Assembly: GCF_014651775.1 (NCBI RefSeq)
Contig: NZ_BMXN01000001.1
Coordinates: forward strand, 310,001 to 374,000
Source: Vreelandella hamiltonii
GTDB taxonomy: Bacteria > Pseudomonadota > Gammaproteobacteria > Pseudomonadales > Halomonadaceae
Reading direction: 5' to 3'
Length of the DNA: 64,000 bases
Part shown: positions 48,783 through 57,181 of the stretch, piece by piece
Position numbering within the stretch: position 1 is the stretch's first letter
Layout: each line of letters begins with the position of its first letter
Position numbers and translations under genes: made by a program
Notes under the pieces: model-generated
Database searches by the model: none
Told to the model about the DNA's origin: nothing
Seen by the model: only the letters and a program-made list of their open reading frames with translations

Positions 48783-48809
48783 CTCATCATGAGGCTTTCT
48801 CATGATGAG
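48783..48809. terminator. Hairpin between astB and mesX
   Basis: CTCATCATGAG (48783-48793) and CTCATGATGAG (48799-48809) pair perfectly over a GCTTT loop, 17 bp after the astB stop. The T tract that follows is poor, so it may attenuate rather than fully terminate. A partial copy of the same motif (CTCATCATGAAGG) lies just before mesD at about 49960. Confidence 0.6.
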
Positions 48810-48977
48810 TTGAATTAATGTCGCTTTTCATTCATGTGGTGGGTCTGGCATAAAGAACACATCCTCTTCGATGACGTGGCGCTAACGCCCGTGTATCGAA
48901 ACGTCAAACATGGCATCGAGCGCTGAGCTGCATTGCGGCGCCGTCGCCAATCTCGACCAACAGGGTGTTTGTTCGCG

Positions 48978-49955
48978 ATGAGCTACGACTTTACCTTCGA
49001 TATCAAGAGCGTCCGGTTCGACGAAAACTACCGTCCTGCCGAGAGCACGCGTACCACGACCAACTTCGCCAATCTGGCGAGAGGCGAGCGCTGCCAGGAA
49101 AACCTGCGCAATGCGCTGACAATGATCAACAACCGGTTCAATACCCTGGCGCACTGGGATAACCCCAGGGCGGATCGCTACGCCGTCGAGCTGGATATCA
49201 TCACCGGCGAGCTGAACATGGCAAACGCGAGCGATGCCTTCCCCGCGATTGAAATGCTGAAGACGACCATCATCGATCAGCATCTCGACAAGCGCATCGA
49301 AGGCATGATGGGGAACAACTTCTCTTCCTACGTTCGCGACTACGACTTCAGCGTGTGGCTGGCCGAGCATAATCAGGAGCGCTCGGAGTTTGGCATCCCG
49401 GAAGGGTTTGGCGACCTGCATGGCAAGCTGTTCAAGCGTTTCATTCATTCCGACGCCTACCGCGCATCGTTCAGCAAGGCGCCGGTCATCTGCCTGAGCG
49501 TGTCCCACAGCAAGGTGTATCGTCAGACGGAAAATTGCCACCCCGTGCTGGGCGTCGAGTACGTCAACGACGAGCCGTCGCTCACGGATTTCTACTTCGC
49601 CAAGATGGGCCTGCAGGTGCGCTACTTCATGCCGCCCCATAGCGTGGCGCCATTGGCGTTCTATTTCTCCGGCGACCTGCTGGCCGATTACACCGACCTT
49701 GAACTGATCAGCGCCATCAGCACCATGGAGACGTTTCAGAAGATTTACCGCCCCGAGATCTATAACGCCAATTCGGCGGCAGGCAAGCTCTATCAGCCTA
49801 GCCTGAAGCACCAGGACTACTCGCTGACGCGCATCGTGTACGACCGTGAAGAGCGCAGCCAACTGGCCATCGAGCAGGGGCGCTTTACCGAGCAGTATTT
49901 CATCAAGCCCTTCCGCCAAATACTCGACAAGTGGTCGGCCGATTACGCCCTTTGA
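48978..49955 (+). CDS. mesX: DUF1852 protein MesX, partner of methionine synthase MesD
   Basis: A 325-residue protein of DUF1852 (SYDFTFDIKSVRFDENYRP start, PICLSVSHSKVYRQTENCHPVLGVEY centre). Members are required for the activity of MesD, a short MetE-like methionine synthase that does not use folate and needs oxygen; that is knowledge of the family, and the methyl source is unsettled. The start is ATG 48978, with a weak upstream site; a longer frame begins at 48933. Directly followed by mesD. Confidence 0.88.
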   Translation: MSYDFTFDIKSVRFDENYRPAESTRTTTNFANLARGERCQENLRNALTMINNRFNTLAHWDNPRADRYAVELDIITGELNMANASDAFPAIEMLKTTIIDQHLDKRIEGMMGNNFSSYVRDYDFSVWLAEHNQERSEFGIPEGFGDLHGKLFKRFIHSDAYRASFSKAPVICLSVSHSKVYRQTENCHPVLGVEYVNDEPSLTDFYFAKMGLQVRYFMPPHSVAPLAFYFSGDLLADYTDLELISAISTMETFQKIYRPEIYNANSAAGKLYQPSLKHQDYSLTRIVYDREERSQLAIEQGRFTEQYFIKPFRQILDKWSADYAL

Positions 49956-49981
49956 TCCCCTCATCATGAAGGTTTTTTCTT

Positions 49982-51010
49982 ATGAAGACACTGTTGCCCA
50001 CCTCGACCGCCGGTAGTTTGCCCAAGCCCGCCTGGCTGGCCGAGCCCGAGACGCTCTGGTCCCCCTGGAAACTGCAGGGCGACGAGCTGGCGGAAGGCAA
50101 GCAGGATGCGCTGCGGGCGTGCCTGCACGATCAGCGTCAGGCAGGCATCGACATCGTCAGCGACGGCGAGCAAACTCGCCAGCACTTCGTGACGACGTTC
50201 ATCGAGCACCTCGATGGTGTCGATTTCGAGCAGCGCAAGACGGTCAAGATCCGTGATCGCTACGAGGCCAGCGTGCCTTCGGTGGTAGGCCCTGTCTCGC
50301 GGGAAAAACCGGTCTTCGTCGACGATGCCAAATTCCTGCGCCAGCAGACCGACCAGCCCATCAAGTGGGCGCTGCCAGGCCCCATGACCATGGTCGACAC
50401 CCTCTATGACGGCCACTACAAGAGCCGTGAAAAACTCGCCTGGGAATTTGCCAAGATCCTCAACCAGGAAGCCCGTGATCTGGCGGCGGCGGGGGTAGAC
50501 ATCATTCAGTTCGATGAGCCCGCCTTCAATGTGTTCTTCGATGAGGTGAACGACTGGGGCATCGCCGCCCTGGAAAAAGCCATCGAAGGCGTCACCTGCG
50601 AGACCGGCGTGCATATCTGCTACGGCTACGGCATCAAGGCCAACACCGATTGGAAGAAGACGCTGGGGTCCGAGTGGCGCCAGTACGAGGAAATCTTCCC
50701 CAAACTGCAGGCCTCGAACATCGACATCGTCTCGCTGGAGTGCCAGAACTCCCACGTGCCCATGGAGCTGATCGAGCTGATTCGTGGCAAGAAGGTGATG
50801 GTCGGAGCCATCGACGTGGCCACCCACACCGTCGAAACCTCGGAACAAGTCGCCGATACCCTGCGCAAGGCACTACGTTTTGTGGACGCCGACAAGCTCT
50901 ACCCCTGCACCAACTGCGGCATGACGCCCCTGCCGCGCAAAGTGGCGCAAGGCAAGCTGAAGGCATTGAGCGCAGGTGCCGACATCGTGCGCCAGGAGCT
51001 CTCTCGATAA
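49982..51010 (+). CDS. mesD: Folate-independent methionine synthase MesD (core MetE domain)
   Basis: Makes methionine from homocysteine. The 342-residue protein is only the catalytic half of MetE, without the N-terminal folate-binding barrel. The zinc ligands of MetE are visible: His 211 and Cys 213 (GVHICYGYGI), Glu 253 (SLECQNS) and Cys 312 (TNCGMTP). The homocysteine-site DGEQTR motif and QFDEPAF are present. GAAGG precedes the ATG. It pairs with mesX, the diagnostic context for MesD. Confidence 0.88.
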   Translation: MKTLLPTSTAGSLPKPAWLAEPETLWSPWKLQGDELAEGKQDALRACLHDQRQAGIDIVSDGEQTRQHFVTTFIEHLDGVDFEQRKTVKIRDRYEASVPSVVGPVSREKPVFVDDAKFLRQQTDQPIKWALPGPMTMVDTLYDGHYKSREKLAWEFAKILNQEARDLAAAGVDIIQFDEPAFNVFFDEVNDWGIAALEKAIEGVTCETGVHICYGYGIKANTDWKKTLGSEWRQYEEIFPKLQASNIDIVSLECQNSHVPMELIELIRGKKVMVGAIDVATHTVETSEQVADTLRKALRFVDADKLYPCTNCGMTPLPRKVAQGKLKALSAGADIVRQELSR

Positions 51011-51032
51011 CAGGCTCCTCGATAACAGGCTC
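51003..51032. repeat. Two perfect 15-bp tandem copies at the mesD stop
   Basis: CTCGATAACAGGCTC occurs at 51003-51017 and again at 51018-51032, with a third decayed copy (TTGGATAACTAGTC) following. The first copy includes the mesD stop codon. Probably a replication-slippage duplication. Confidence 0.8.
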
Positions 51033-51160
51033 TTGGATAACTAGTCTCGATAGCCTTGCCCGATAAACAGGCCAAATCCTTATCGAAACACCCGTGCCGC
51101 ACGCCATTGGGGTGTCATAGGCAAGTCATCGGCTCTCTCGCGCCTCGCCGACGAGGCGCA

Positions 51161-52336
51161 TCAAGCCGCCGTGGTGGCCAGCACGCTGGGGCACAGCTGT
51201 TCATAGAGGGCTGCCAGTGTTTCTGCTTTGCTCTCTTCGCTCCAGAGCTGGGCATAGGCCTGGCCGCGTTGGCCTAGGTAGCGGCGCAGGACGTCATTGG
51301 TGAGCAGACAATTGACGTGTTCTGCGAAGCGAGCAGGGTGCGCTTCCGCGATCAGGCAGCCTTCGCCTTGTTGCAGTACGTCCAGCGTGCCCATGGCCGC
51401 AGTAGAAACCACCGGCGTTCCCAGGGCCATGGCTTCCAGCAGTACCAACCCTTGGGTTTCGGTGGGGGAGGCAAACACGAAGGCGTCGGCGGCTCGATAA
51501 GCGTCCTGCAACGCACCATCGCGGGACAGGTAGCCCACGAAAAACACCGCCTCTGCCAATCCTGCTTGCGTTGCTTGGCGTTTCAACGACGCCAAGGCAG
51601 GCCCTTCTCCTACGATTACCAGGCAGGTATCCGGGTGCCGTTGGCGTACCTTGGGTAGCATGTCGATCAGAAAGCCGATGTTCTTTTCATAGGCGGCACG
51701 GCCCACGAACAGCAGCAAGTGTCCTTGGGTGGGGAGGCCGTGGCGCTCCCGAAAGTGCCCACCTGCCGTACTGGTGACGAAGCGGTCAAGTGACAAACCG
51801 GTAGCAATCGTCGCGATAGGTGACTGAACGCCGTAGGTTTTCAGCGTGTTGGCCATGGCCGACGATGGTGCGATCACTGCAGCGAGCTGGTGGCATTGGT
51901 GCACCGAAAAGCGTCGAGCGGCAAACCGCAGGCTGCGGCGCGGCAGTCCTGGCACGTAATGATGAAGATACTCTTCGAAAAGCGTGTGGTAGGTGCCCAC
52001 CACCGGAACGTTCAGCCGTTTACCCAAGGCAATGCCTGCATAATGCGCCACGAAAGGCGTATGCACATGAATCAGGTCGAACTTCAGGCAGGCCAGGGAA
52101 CTGGCCATCGCCATGATGCGCTGGTACCGCATCATGCGGTCTTCAGGATCGCCGATGACCCCGCGTGAGTCGATGCGCCAGGTGCGCGGCTCCTGAGCTG
52201 TGTGAGCAGGGTAGTCGGGGCAGATCAGGTGCACTTCGTGGCCCTGGCGCTCCAGGGCGTTGCGGAAGCTCTCGATCGAAGTGGAAACGCCGTTAACGCG
52301 CGGGAAGTACACGTCGGAAAGCATTAGAATCTTCAT
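51161..52336 (-). CDS. Glycosyltransferase family 4 (GT-B fold, mannosyltransferase-like)
   Basis: A 391-residue retaining glycosyltransferase. It starts MKILMLSDVYFPRVNGVSTS, which is typical of the SQD2/MgtA-like branch; the C-terminal domain has FVGRAAYEKNIGFLI, VIVGEGPALASLK and the E-x7-E motif in ASPTETQGLVLLEAMALG. Sugar donor and acceptor are not determined; relatives transfer glucose or mannose to glycolipids. ATG 52336 is the family's usual start, though the open frame is 44 codons longer. The gene stands alone, divergent from the symporter genes. Confidence 0.9.
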   Translation of the reverse strand: MKILMLSDVYFPRVNGVSTSIESFRNALERQGHEVHLICPDYPAHTAQEPRTWRIDSRGVIGDPEDRMMRYQRIMAMASSLACLKFDLIHVHTPFVAHYAGIALGKRLNVPVVGTYHTLFEEYLHHYVPGLPRRSLRFAARRFSVHQCHQLAAVIAPSSAMANTLKTYGVQSPIATIATGLSLDRFVTSTAGGHFRERHGLPTQGHLLLFVGRAAYEKNIGFLIDMLPKVRQRHPDTCLVIVGEGPALASLKRQATQAGLAEAVFFVGYLSRDGALQDAYRAADAFVFASPTETQGLVLLEAMALGTPVVSTAAMGTLDVLQQGEGCLIAEAHPARFAEHVNCLLTNDVLRRYLGQRGQAYAQLWSEESKAETLAALYEQLCPSVLATTAA

Positions 52337-52483
52337 GTTAGGCGACTTGGCGGCTGGCAGGGTAAGGCCAATCTGCCATAGTGCCGTGACGCCGCCGTGA
52401 CAATGGCCCTGCGCCTGGGGTGGCGTTCGACGCCGAGAGGCTGCCTGGTTGGGCAGCGGCATGTTCACTCAAATGGAATCGTG

Positions 52484-52711
52484 ATGCGACGTTTATGGGT
52501 ATTGCCTACCTCCCGTGCGGGCTGGTGGTTGTTGGTAGCGTTTGTGGGGCTGGTCGGTGCTGGAATCTGGCCGGTCATTGGCTGGGTCAACCGAGCGACG
52601 CTGGTCATGGGGTTGCCGCTGCTGGTGGTGTGGAGCTACGTGATCATATTGGCCTGCGTGGTCGTCATGCTGGTGGGCAATCGCATCGTGGAGCGTGACG
52701 ACCATGAGTAG
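52484..52711 (+). CDS. Small two-helix membrane protein, partner of the sodium symporter
   Basis: A 75-residue protein with two hydrophobic helices (GWWLLVAFVGLVGAGIWPVIGW and LLVVWSYVIILACVVVMLV) and a charged tail. It resembles DUF3311-like small subunits encoded next to SSS symporters. It overlaps the symporter start by eight bases, so the two are translated together; a stabilising or regulatory role is inferred. ATG 52484 is chosen; GTG 52481 is alternative. Confidence 0.75.
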   Translation: MRRLWVLPTSRAGWWLLVAFVGLVGAGIWPVIGWVNRATLVMGLPLLVVWSYVIILACVVVMLVGNRIVERDDHE

Positions 52712-54185
52712 CCTCTGGCCGCTGACCATCACGCTGCTGTATGTGGCCGCTGCCATGCTGCTTGGCCTGCGCGCCCGAGCGGGCCGTTCCATGAATAGCC
52801 TGGAGGAGTGGGGGGTGGCAGGGCGCAGCATGGGGCCTGTCACGCTGTACCTGCTGATAGCGGCCGGCAGCGTCAGTGCCTACACCTTCATGGGCGCGCC
52901 CGGCTGGGCCTACTCCAAAGGCGTGGCAGTGTTCTACGTGGCCGTTTACCTGGCCTACCTGGCACTGGTGGCCTGGTATTTCGGGCCCAAGGTATGGCAG
53001 TTCGGCAAGCAGTTTGGCCATGTCACCCAGGCCAGTGCCATTGCCGACCGCTACCAGAGTGTGGCACTGGGCGCGCTGGCGGCCAGCGTCATGGCGGTAG
53101 GCTCGATTGCCTATGCGGTGCTGCAAACGGTGGGGTCGGCATACATTCTCTTCGTGATGAGCGGCGGGGCCATTCCGGTGTGGCTGGGGGTAGTGCTGGT
53201 GCTGGCGTGTATCGCCGTGTATCTGTGCGCCAGCGGTCAGCGCGCGATTGGGCGCACCAACGCGTTTCAAGGGGCGCTGATGCTGGTCGTGGCCTGGGCC
53301 GTCGGGCTTTGGGCGATGCAGAGTGCGACGGGCAGCGTGAGTTTTGCGGCCGTGTTCGAGCGTATTCAGGCTGACCACGGGGAGTTTCTGACGCTGCCTG
53401 GAGCGGCAGGCGACATGAGCTTCAGTTTCTGGACCACTTCGATCATCGTTTCGATGTTGTCATTCATGCCGCCCGTATGGACCCAGTGGATGAGTGCTTC
53501 CTCGGCACGCACGATACGCCGTAGTGCGACCTGGCTGCCGACCTACTACATCGTGATTTTGCCCATGGTCACCGTGGGTTTCATCGGTATCTTTTCATTG
53601 CCGGAGCTGGCGCGGGCAGACACCGTCGTGCTGGAGTATGCCATGCAGCACTTGCCGGTGGTGCTGGTGGGGCTGCTGGGCGCGGGCACGCTGGCAGCCT
53701 CCATGTCCTCCAGCGAGCCATTCATTCACTCGGTTTCTCTCTCGGTGAGCAAAGACGTGCTGCAGCCGCTTTTCAAGCTCTCGGAGGGCACCACCGCCAA
53801 GCTGGCGCGGCTTTTGATTCTACCCATCATGTTCTTGCTGATTGCGCCGCTGGCGATTGCCGAGCCGGGAAGCCTGGTGATGATTCTGCTGGTGGGGCTG
53901 GGGTTTGCTTCTCAAGTGCTGCCTGCGTTCATCGGCATGTTCTTTTGGCCCAGAGCGTCGAAGCTGGGTGTCATGGCGGGCATCATGGCGGGCTTCATGG
54001 TAACGGTGGCATTCACCGCCGTGTGGCCACACCCGTTGGGGATCCATGCCGGGTTCTGGGGGCTGATGGTCAATCTGCCGCTCTTTTTTGCCGTGTCGCT
54101 GGTCACTCCAGCGGGGGCCAGTGAGGTGGTCGAGCGGTTCTTTCGCATTTCGGCGCCACGAGGGCTGACCCGGCTGGGGCGTTAG
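52704..54185 (+). CDS. Sodium:solute symporter (SSS family)
   Basis: A 493-residue symporter of the SSS (SLC5) family with about 13 helices. The family hallmarks are AGSVSAYTFMGAPGWAY in helix 2 and the GLLGAGTLAASMSSSEPFIHSVSLSVSKDVL sodium-site region in helix 9. Among SSS proteins this most resembles carboxylate (acetate, pantothenate or monocarboxylate) carriers, but the substrate cannot be read. GGAG lies before ATG 52704. Encoded with the small 52484 protein. Confidence 0.9.
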   Translation: MSSLWPLTITLLYVAAAMLLGLRARAGRSMNSLEEWGVAGRSMGPVTLYLLIAAGSVSAYTFMGAPGWAYSKGVAVFYVAVYLAYLALVAWYFGPKVWQFGKQFGHVTQASAIADRYQSVALGALAASVMAVGSIAYAVLQTVGSAYILFVMSGGAIPVWLGVVLVLACIAVYLCASGQRAIGRTNAFQGALMLVVAWAVGLWAMQSATGSVSFAAVFERIQADHGEFLTLPGAAGDMSFSFWTTSIIVSMLSFMPPVWTQWMSASSARTIRRSATWLPTYYIVILPMVTVGFIGIFSLPELARADTVVLEYAMQHLPVVLVGLLGAGTLAASMSSSEPFIHSVSLSVSKDVLQPLFKLSEGTTAKLARLLILPIMFLLIAPLAIAEPGSLVMILLVGLGFASQVLPAFIGMFFWPRASKLGVMAGIMAGFMVTVAFTAVWPHPLGIHAGFWGLMVNLPLFFAVSLVTPAGASEVVERFFRISAPRGLTRLGR

Positions 54186-54224
54186 AGGAGAAGAGAGAAA
54201 AGAGAAAAGAGAAAAGAGAACAGA

Positions 54225-54250
54225 CGAGGCCAGCGCTGACGCTGGCCTCG
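54225..54250 (-). terminator. Terminator of qmcA-nfeD
   Basis: CGAGGCCAGCG (54225-54235) and CGCTGGCCTCG (54240-54250) form an 11-bp perfect stem. Read on the minus strand the stem is followed by a C/T-rich run, the complement of the AGAGAAA repeats at 54190-54222, which would serve as the T tract. Confidence 0.8.
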
Positions 54251-54259
54251 CGGGTATGG

Positions 54260-55315
54260 CTACGATTGGCCGCCAGCAGCGCCCCCCACGATGCCACTGC
54301 GGAAGCCGCCCTGACGAGAATTGGCGTGATCCAGATGGTTGGCCACGGTGTCTTCCGGGGAGCCTGCCATTTCACGGAACATCCCCATGGAACCCAGCAG
54401 AGCAGAAGACTCGTAAGGCACAAACACGCGCTCGCCGTCTTTCGCCATGGTGGGCAGCACTTTGATATAGCTTTGGCCAAGCAGGTAACCCACCACCGTG
54501 CGCTTGTTCTCTTCGCTATCGCCAATGGCGCTGAGCACCAGCTTGATGGACTCCTGCTCGCCCTGGGCGCGCAGAATGGCCGACTCTTTATCGCCCTGGG
54601 CATTCAAGATGGCGGATTCACGCTGGCCCTGGGCCATGGCAATGGCGGCTGATTTTTCGCCCTCGGCTTCGGTGACCGTTGCACGACGTTTACGCTCGGC
54701 AGCCATTTGCAGGCGCATGGCCGACTCTACCTCTTCCGGCATGGCGATGTCCTGAACTTCGACCCGGGAGATCTTGACCCCCCACTTGGAAGCAGGCTCT
54801 TCCATGGCAGCCTGAATCTCGTTGTTCACCTCGGCCCGGGATTCGAACAGCTTATCCAGCTCCATCTTGCCGACCACCGAACGCAGCGTGGTCTTGGCCA
54901 GTACCTCCACGGCCTGGCTCATGTTCTCGACCTCATAGACTGCTCGCTTGGGGTCGATGATCTGATAGTAGAGCGCGCCGTTGATCCGCACCGTGACGTT
55001 GTCGGTGGTCACGACCGGCTGGCCCGGGAAGTCCATGACGGTTTCCCGACGGTCGATACGAATTTCATCGCTGGTGATGGGGTGGTACTCCTCGCCCATT
55101 TTCTTGTAGCGAATCATGGTGATGGCGCGGGGCTGCTCGATAAAGGGAATGATGATGTTGATGCCGCTCTCCAGCACCCGGTGAAACGAGCCTAGCCGCT
55201 CGATCACCATGACTTCCGATTGGCGAACGATCACCAGGCCCTTGGAAATGATCAGAATACCGATGACCACGATGATCAGGCTGATCAACAGGCCTGGGCT
55301 GATGGGTAGATCCAT
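54260..55315 (-). CDS. qmcA: SPFH/band 7 membrane-scaffold protein, QmcA/stomatin-like
   Basis: A 351-residue stomatin-like protein anchored by one N-terminal helix (SLIIVVIGILIISKGLVIV). The band 7 domain includes IVRQSEVMVIERLG and VLAKTTLRSVVGKMELDKLFESR. A helical C-terminal part has AQGQRESAILNAQGDKESAILRAQG, a three-fold repeat typical of QmcA (RESAILNAQGDK and similar). It assembles in membrane microdomains with FtsH/NfeD proteins. nfeD lies two bases upstream, in the family's standard pair. Confidence 0.93.
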   Translation of the reverse strand: MDLPISPGLLISLIIVVIGILIISKGLVIVRQSEVMVIERLGSFHRVLESGINIIIPFIEQPRAITMIRYKKMGEEYHPITSDEIRIDRRETVMDFPGQPVVTTDNVTVRINGALYYQIIDPKRAVYEVENMSQAVEVLAKTTLRSVVGKMELDKLFESRAEVNNEIQAAMEEPASKWGVKISRVEVQDIAMPEEVESAMRLQMAAERKRRATVTEAEGEKSAAIAMAQGQRESAILNAQGDKESAILRAQGEQESIKLVLSAIGDSEENKRTVVGYLLGQSYIKVLPTMAKDGERVFVPYESSALLGSMGMFREMAGSPEDTVANHLDHANSRQGGFRSGIVGGAAGGQS

Positions 55316-55317
55316 GG

Positions 55318-55812
55318 TTAAAGCTCCTTGCGTTGCGAATGGTTGTCCTGGGGAACCGGGTTGCTGGCAGGGGCCAGCATGACCAGGGCGGTGGTGCCCT
55401 CGAAACGTTTGAACACCACCGGAGTGCCGGAGGGCAGCTCGGTGGCTCCGCTCTCCAGCACGCGTAGTCGATAGAAGTCGCCATTGACCTTGATGCCGGT
55501 GGCATTATCGAAGTCGCGGGTCAGGGTGACATAGTGTTGGTTCTTTTCCACACCGGTACCGGTGGTGCCGTAGGCGACCCCCTTGGGCGAAAAGCGCGGG
55601 CGAATCACCATCACGCCCACGGGCACCAGAATACCCGCGAAGATGCCCATGCTGAGCAGTTGCCAGGGCAGTGTCAGCCCCAGTGCGGTGACGGCGGCGG
55701 TCAAGGCGGCGGCGATGCCCAGCGCCAGGAGGACCATGGCGCCAGAGGTCAGCTCGCCGAGACTGAGCAGCAGCGCGATGACTAGCCAAGTGTAGGCCGG
55801 ATTCCAATCCAT
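55318..55812 (-). CDS. NfeD-family membrane protein
   Basis: A 164-residue protein with three or four N-terminal helices and a C-terminal OB-fold domain (GVAYGTTGTGVEKNQHYVTLTRDFD, ending in FEGTTALVMLAP). It is the short NfeD type that lacks a protease domain and pairs with stomatin-like QmcA, whose gene follows 2 bp downstream. AAGGAG five bases before ATG 55812 supports the start over GTG 55818. Confidence 0.88.
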   Translation of the reverse strand: MDWNPAYTWLVIALLLSLGELTSGAMVLLALGIAAALTAAVTALGLTLPWQLLSMGIFAGILVPVGVMVIRPRFSPKGVAYGTTGTGVEKNQHYVTLTRDFDNATGIKVNGDFYRLRVLESGATELPSGTPVVFKRFEGTTALVMLAPASNPVPQDNHSQRKEL

Positions 55813-55937
55813 GAGCACTCCTTATCAAGTGGACTACCTCAAGGGTAACGTACCTTAGGCCTAGCGTCTCCCCACTTTTCCACAGGTGGTGCTGTAACTG
55901 CCTGAATAGCGTTGAAAATTTCAGTGCTATCAACGAG

Positions 55938-56004
55938 ATCGGGGCTTTCCCGCCGGTATCATGTTGTTACCCCTAACACCATGAACCAAAAGGAAAGCCC
56001 CGAT
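55938..56004 (+). promoter_or_regulatory. Inverted repeat that covers the transposase ribosome site and start codon
   Basis: ATCGGGGCTTTCC (55938-55950) and GGAAAGCCCCGAT (55992-56004) are perfect 13-bp complements with a 41-base loop. In a transcript entering from upstream the downstream arm buries the AAGGAAAG ribosome site and two bases of the ATG at 56003. A shorter transcript starting inside the loop would escape. Such a fold limits transposase expression from outside promoters in other IS families; that function is inferred here. Confidence 0.7.
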
Positions 56005-57042
56005 GCTTCAAGATGCCAAAGACCGCGCCAAATGGAAAGCTCGCCTGATCGACTGGTGTGACGACCTGTCGGATCACCTCGCTCGACCCGTCGTGAAGCT
56101 GGCGGCAGAAACGCTCTTTGGCATCCTGGCCAGCGGTAGTTTGCGCCAGGCCGAGATCGCCCGCGCCTTGAAGGAACCCTGTCGGCTACACCACACGCAG
56201 AAGCGGTTGTCGCGCATGCTGTCCCGGCACAGCGAGCTTGCCTGGGCCGCGGAGCAACTGCAGCTCCAGCGGATCACGCCCTATATCACCGATGACATGG
56301 TGCTGGCCATCGATCCGGGCGACCTGAACCGGGATGGCGCCCCGACCAGTGAATACCGAACCCGCGTTCGCGACGGTGATACCGGCGAGATCGTCGGCGG
56401 TTATCCGCTGATCAGCGTGGTGGCACGCGACCTGAAGCGGGGCACCACCTGGCCACTGCTCACGCGGCTGCTATCGCCGGCTCGCGGCGGCTACCGCAGT
56501 GAAAACACCGATATCCTGAGCGTGATGGATACCGTGCAGCGCCATGTGGAGGGCCGGCCACTGTGGGTCATCGATCGTGGCGGCGATCGAGGGCGGCTGT
56601 GGGATGCCTGGCTGCGCGCCGAGCGTCATGTGCTGGTCCGGGCCGCCAATCAGCGCTTCTGGCAGTGGCGAGATACCGCCAAGACGTCGCAGCAGATTGC
56701 CCGAGATCTGCCACTGAAGCACCGCGGCCACTTGCGCCGTGGGCAGCATATCCCGGTGCGGTTCGGCATCACCAAGGTCACACTGCGGGAGCATCCGGAG
56801 ACGCCGCTGTGGATGATCGTTGTCGATCATGAGAAGTCGGAGCGCCTGGTGCTGGTGACGACGCGCCCGGTGCGTGGTCGCCGCCAAGGCGAGCGGATGA
56901 TTCAGGCTTACCTGGATCGCTGGGCCTGCGAGGAGGGGTACCGGTTCACCAAGCAGGGGTTCGACCTAGAGGGTGTCCAGGCACGCCGTTTCACGACGCT
57001 GCAGAACCTGGTGGCGCTGGCCAGCCTGGCCTGGGCACTGCT
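55938..57042 (+). mobile_element. IS4-family insertion sequence, 3' end cut off by the Tn7-like element
   Basis: The element includes the transposase gene and its 5' hairpin. The left inverted repeat and target duplication were not identified; the boundary given is the hairpin start and the true end is probably within 55840-55937. The right boundary is where the Tn7-like end begins at 57043, inside the transposase frame. The missing 3' part and right inverted repeat should lie beyond the other end of the Tn7-like element, outside this window. Confidence 0.75.
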
Positions 57043-57061
57043 TGTCATTTTCAGCAATTAG
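56003..57061 (+). pseudogene. IS4-family transposase, C-terminus truncated by transposon insertion
   Basis: DDE transposase of 352 residues as read. It has an N-terminal helical DNA-binding part, the catalytic core with AIDPGDLNRDG, VIDRGGDRG (second Asp) and the YREK-like DRWACEEGYRFTKQGFDLEG containing the Glu. The last four residues before the stop (IFSN) and the stop itself are encoded by the Tn7-like terminal repeat, which begins at 57043. The expected hydrophobic C-terminus after LASLAWALL is therefore lost. It is likely inactive. Confidence 0.8.
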
Positions 57062-57177
57062 TGCGACCCTCAGGGCGTAATATCGGGCTATTATGGTAGT
57101 CTGTACAGGATTGAGTGCGACAGAATTAATAGCAATTGATGCGACAGGTCTTGTTTTATTCAACATTTGGTGCGACT
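57043..57177 (+). repeat. Left-end array of TnsB-site-like repeats
   Basis: After the terminal TGTCATTTTCAG, the core (A/G)TGCGAC recurs at 57061-57067, 57115-57121, 57139-57145 and 57170-57176, all in the same orientation, three of them preceded by CAATT/GATT-type sequence (GCAATTAGTGCGAC, GCAATTGATGCGAC). Irregular spacing (54, 24, 31 bp) resembles TnsB-binding sites at Tn7 ends. The last copy overlaps the start of tnsA. Confidence 0.75.
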
Positions 57178-57181
57178 GCCC

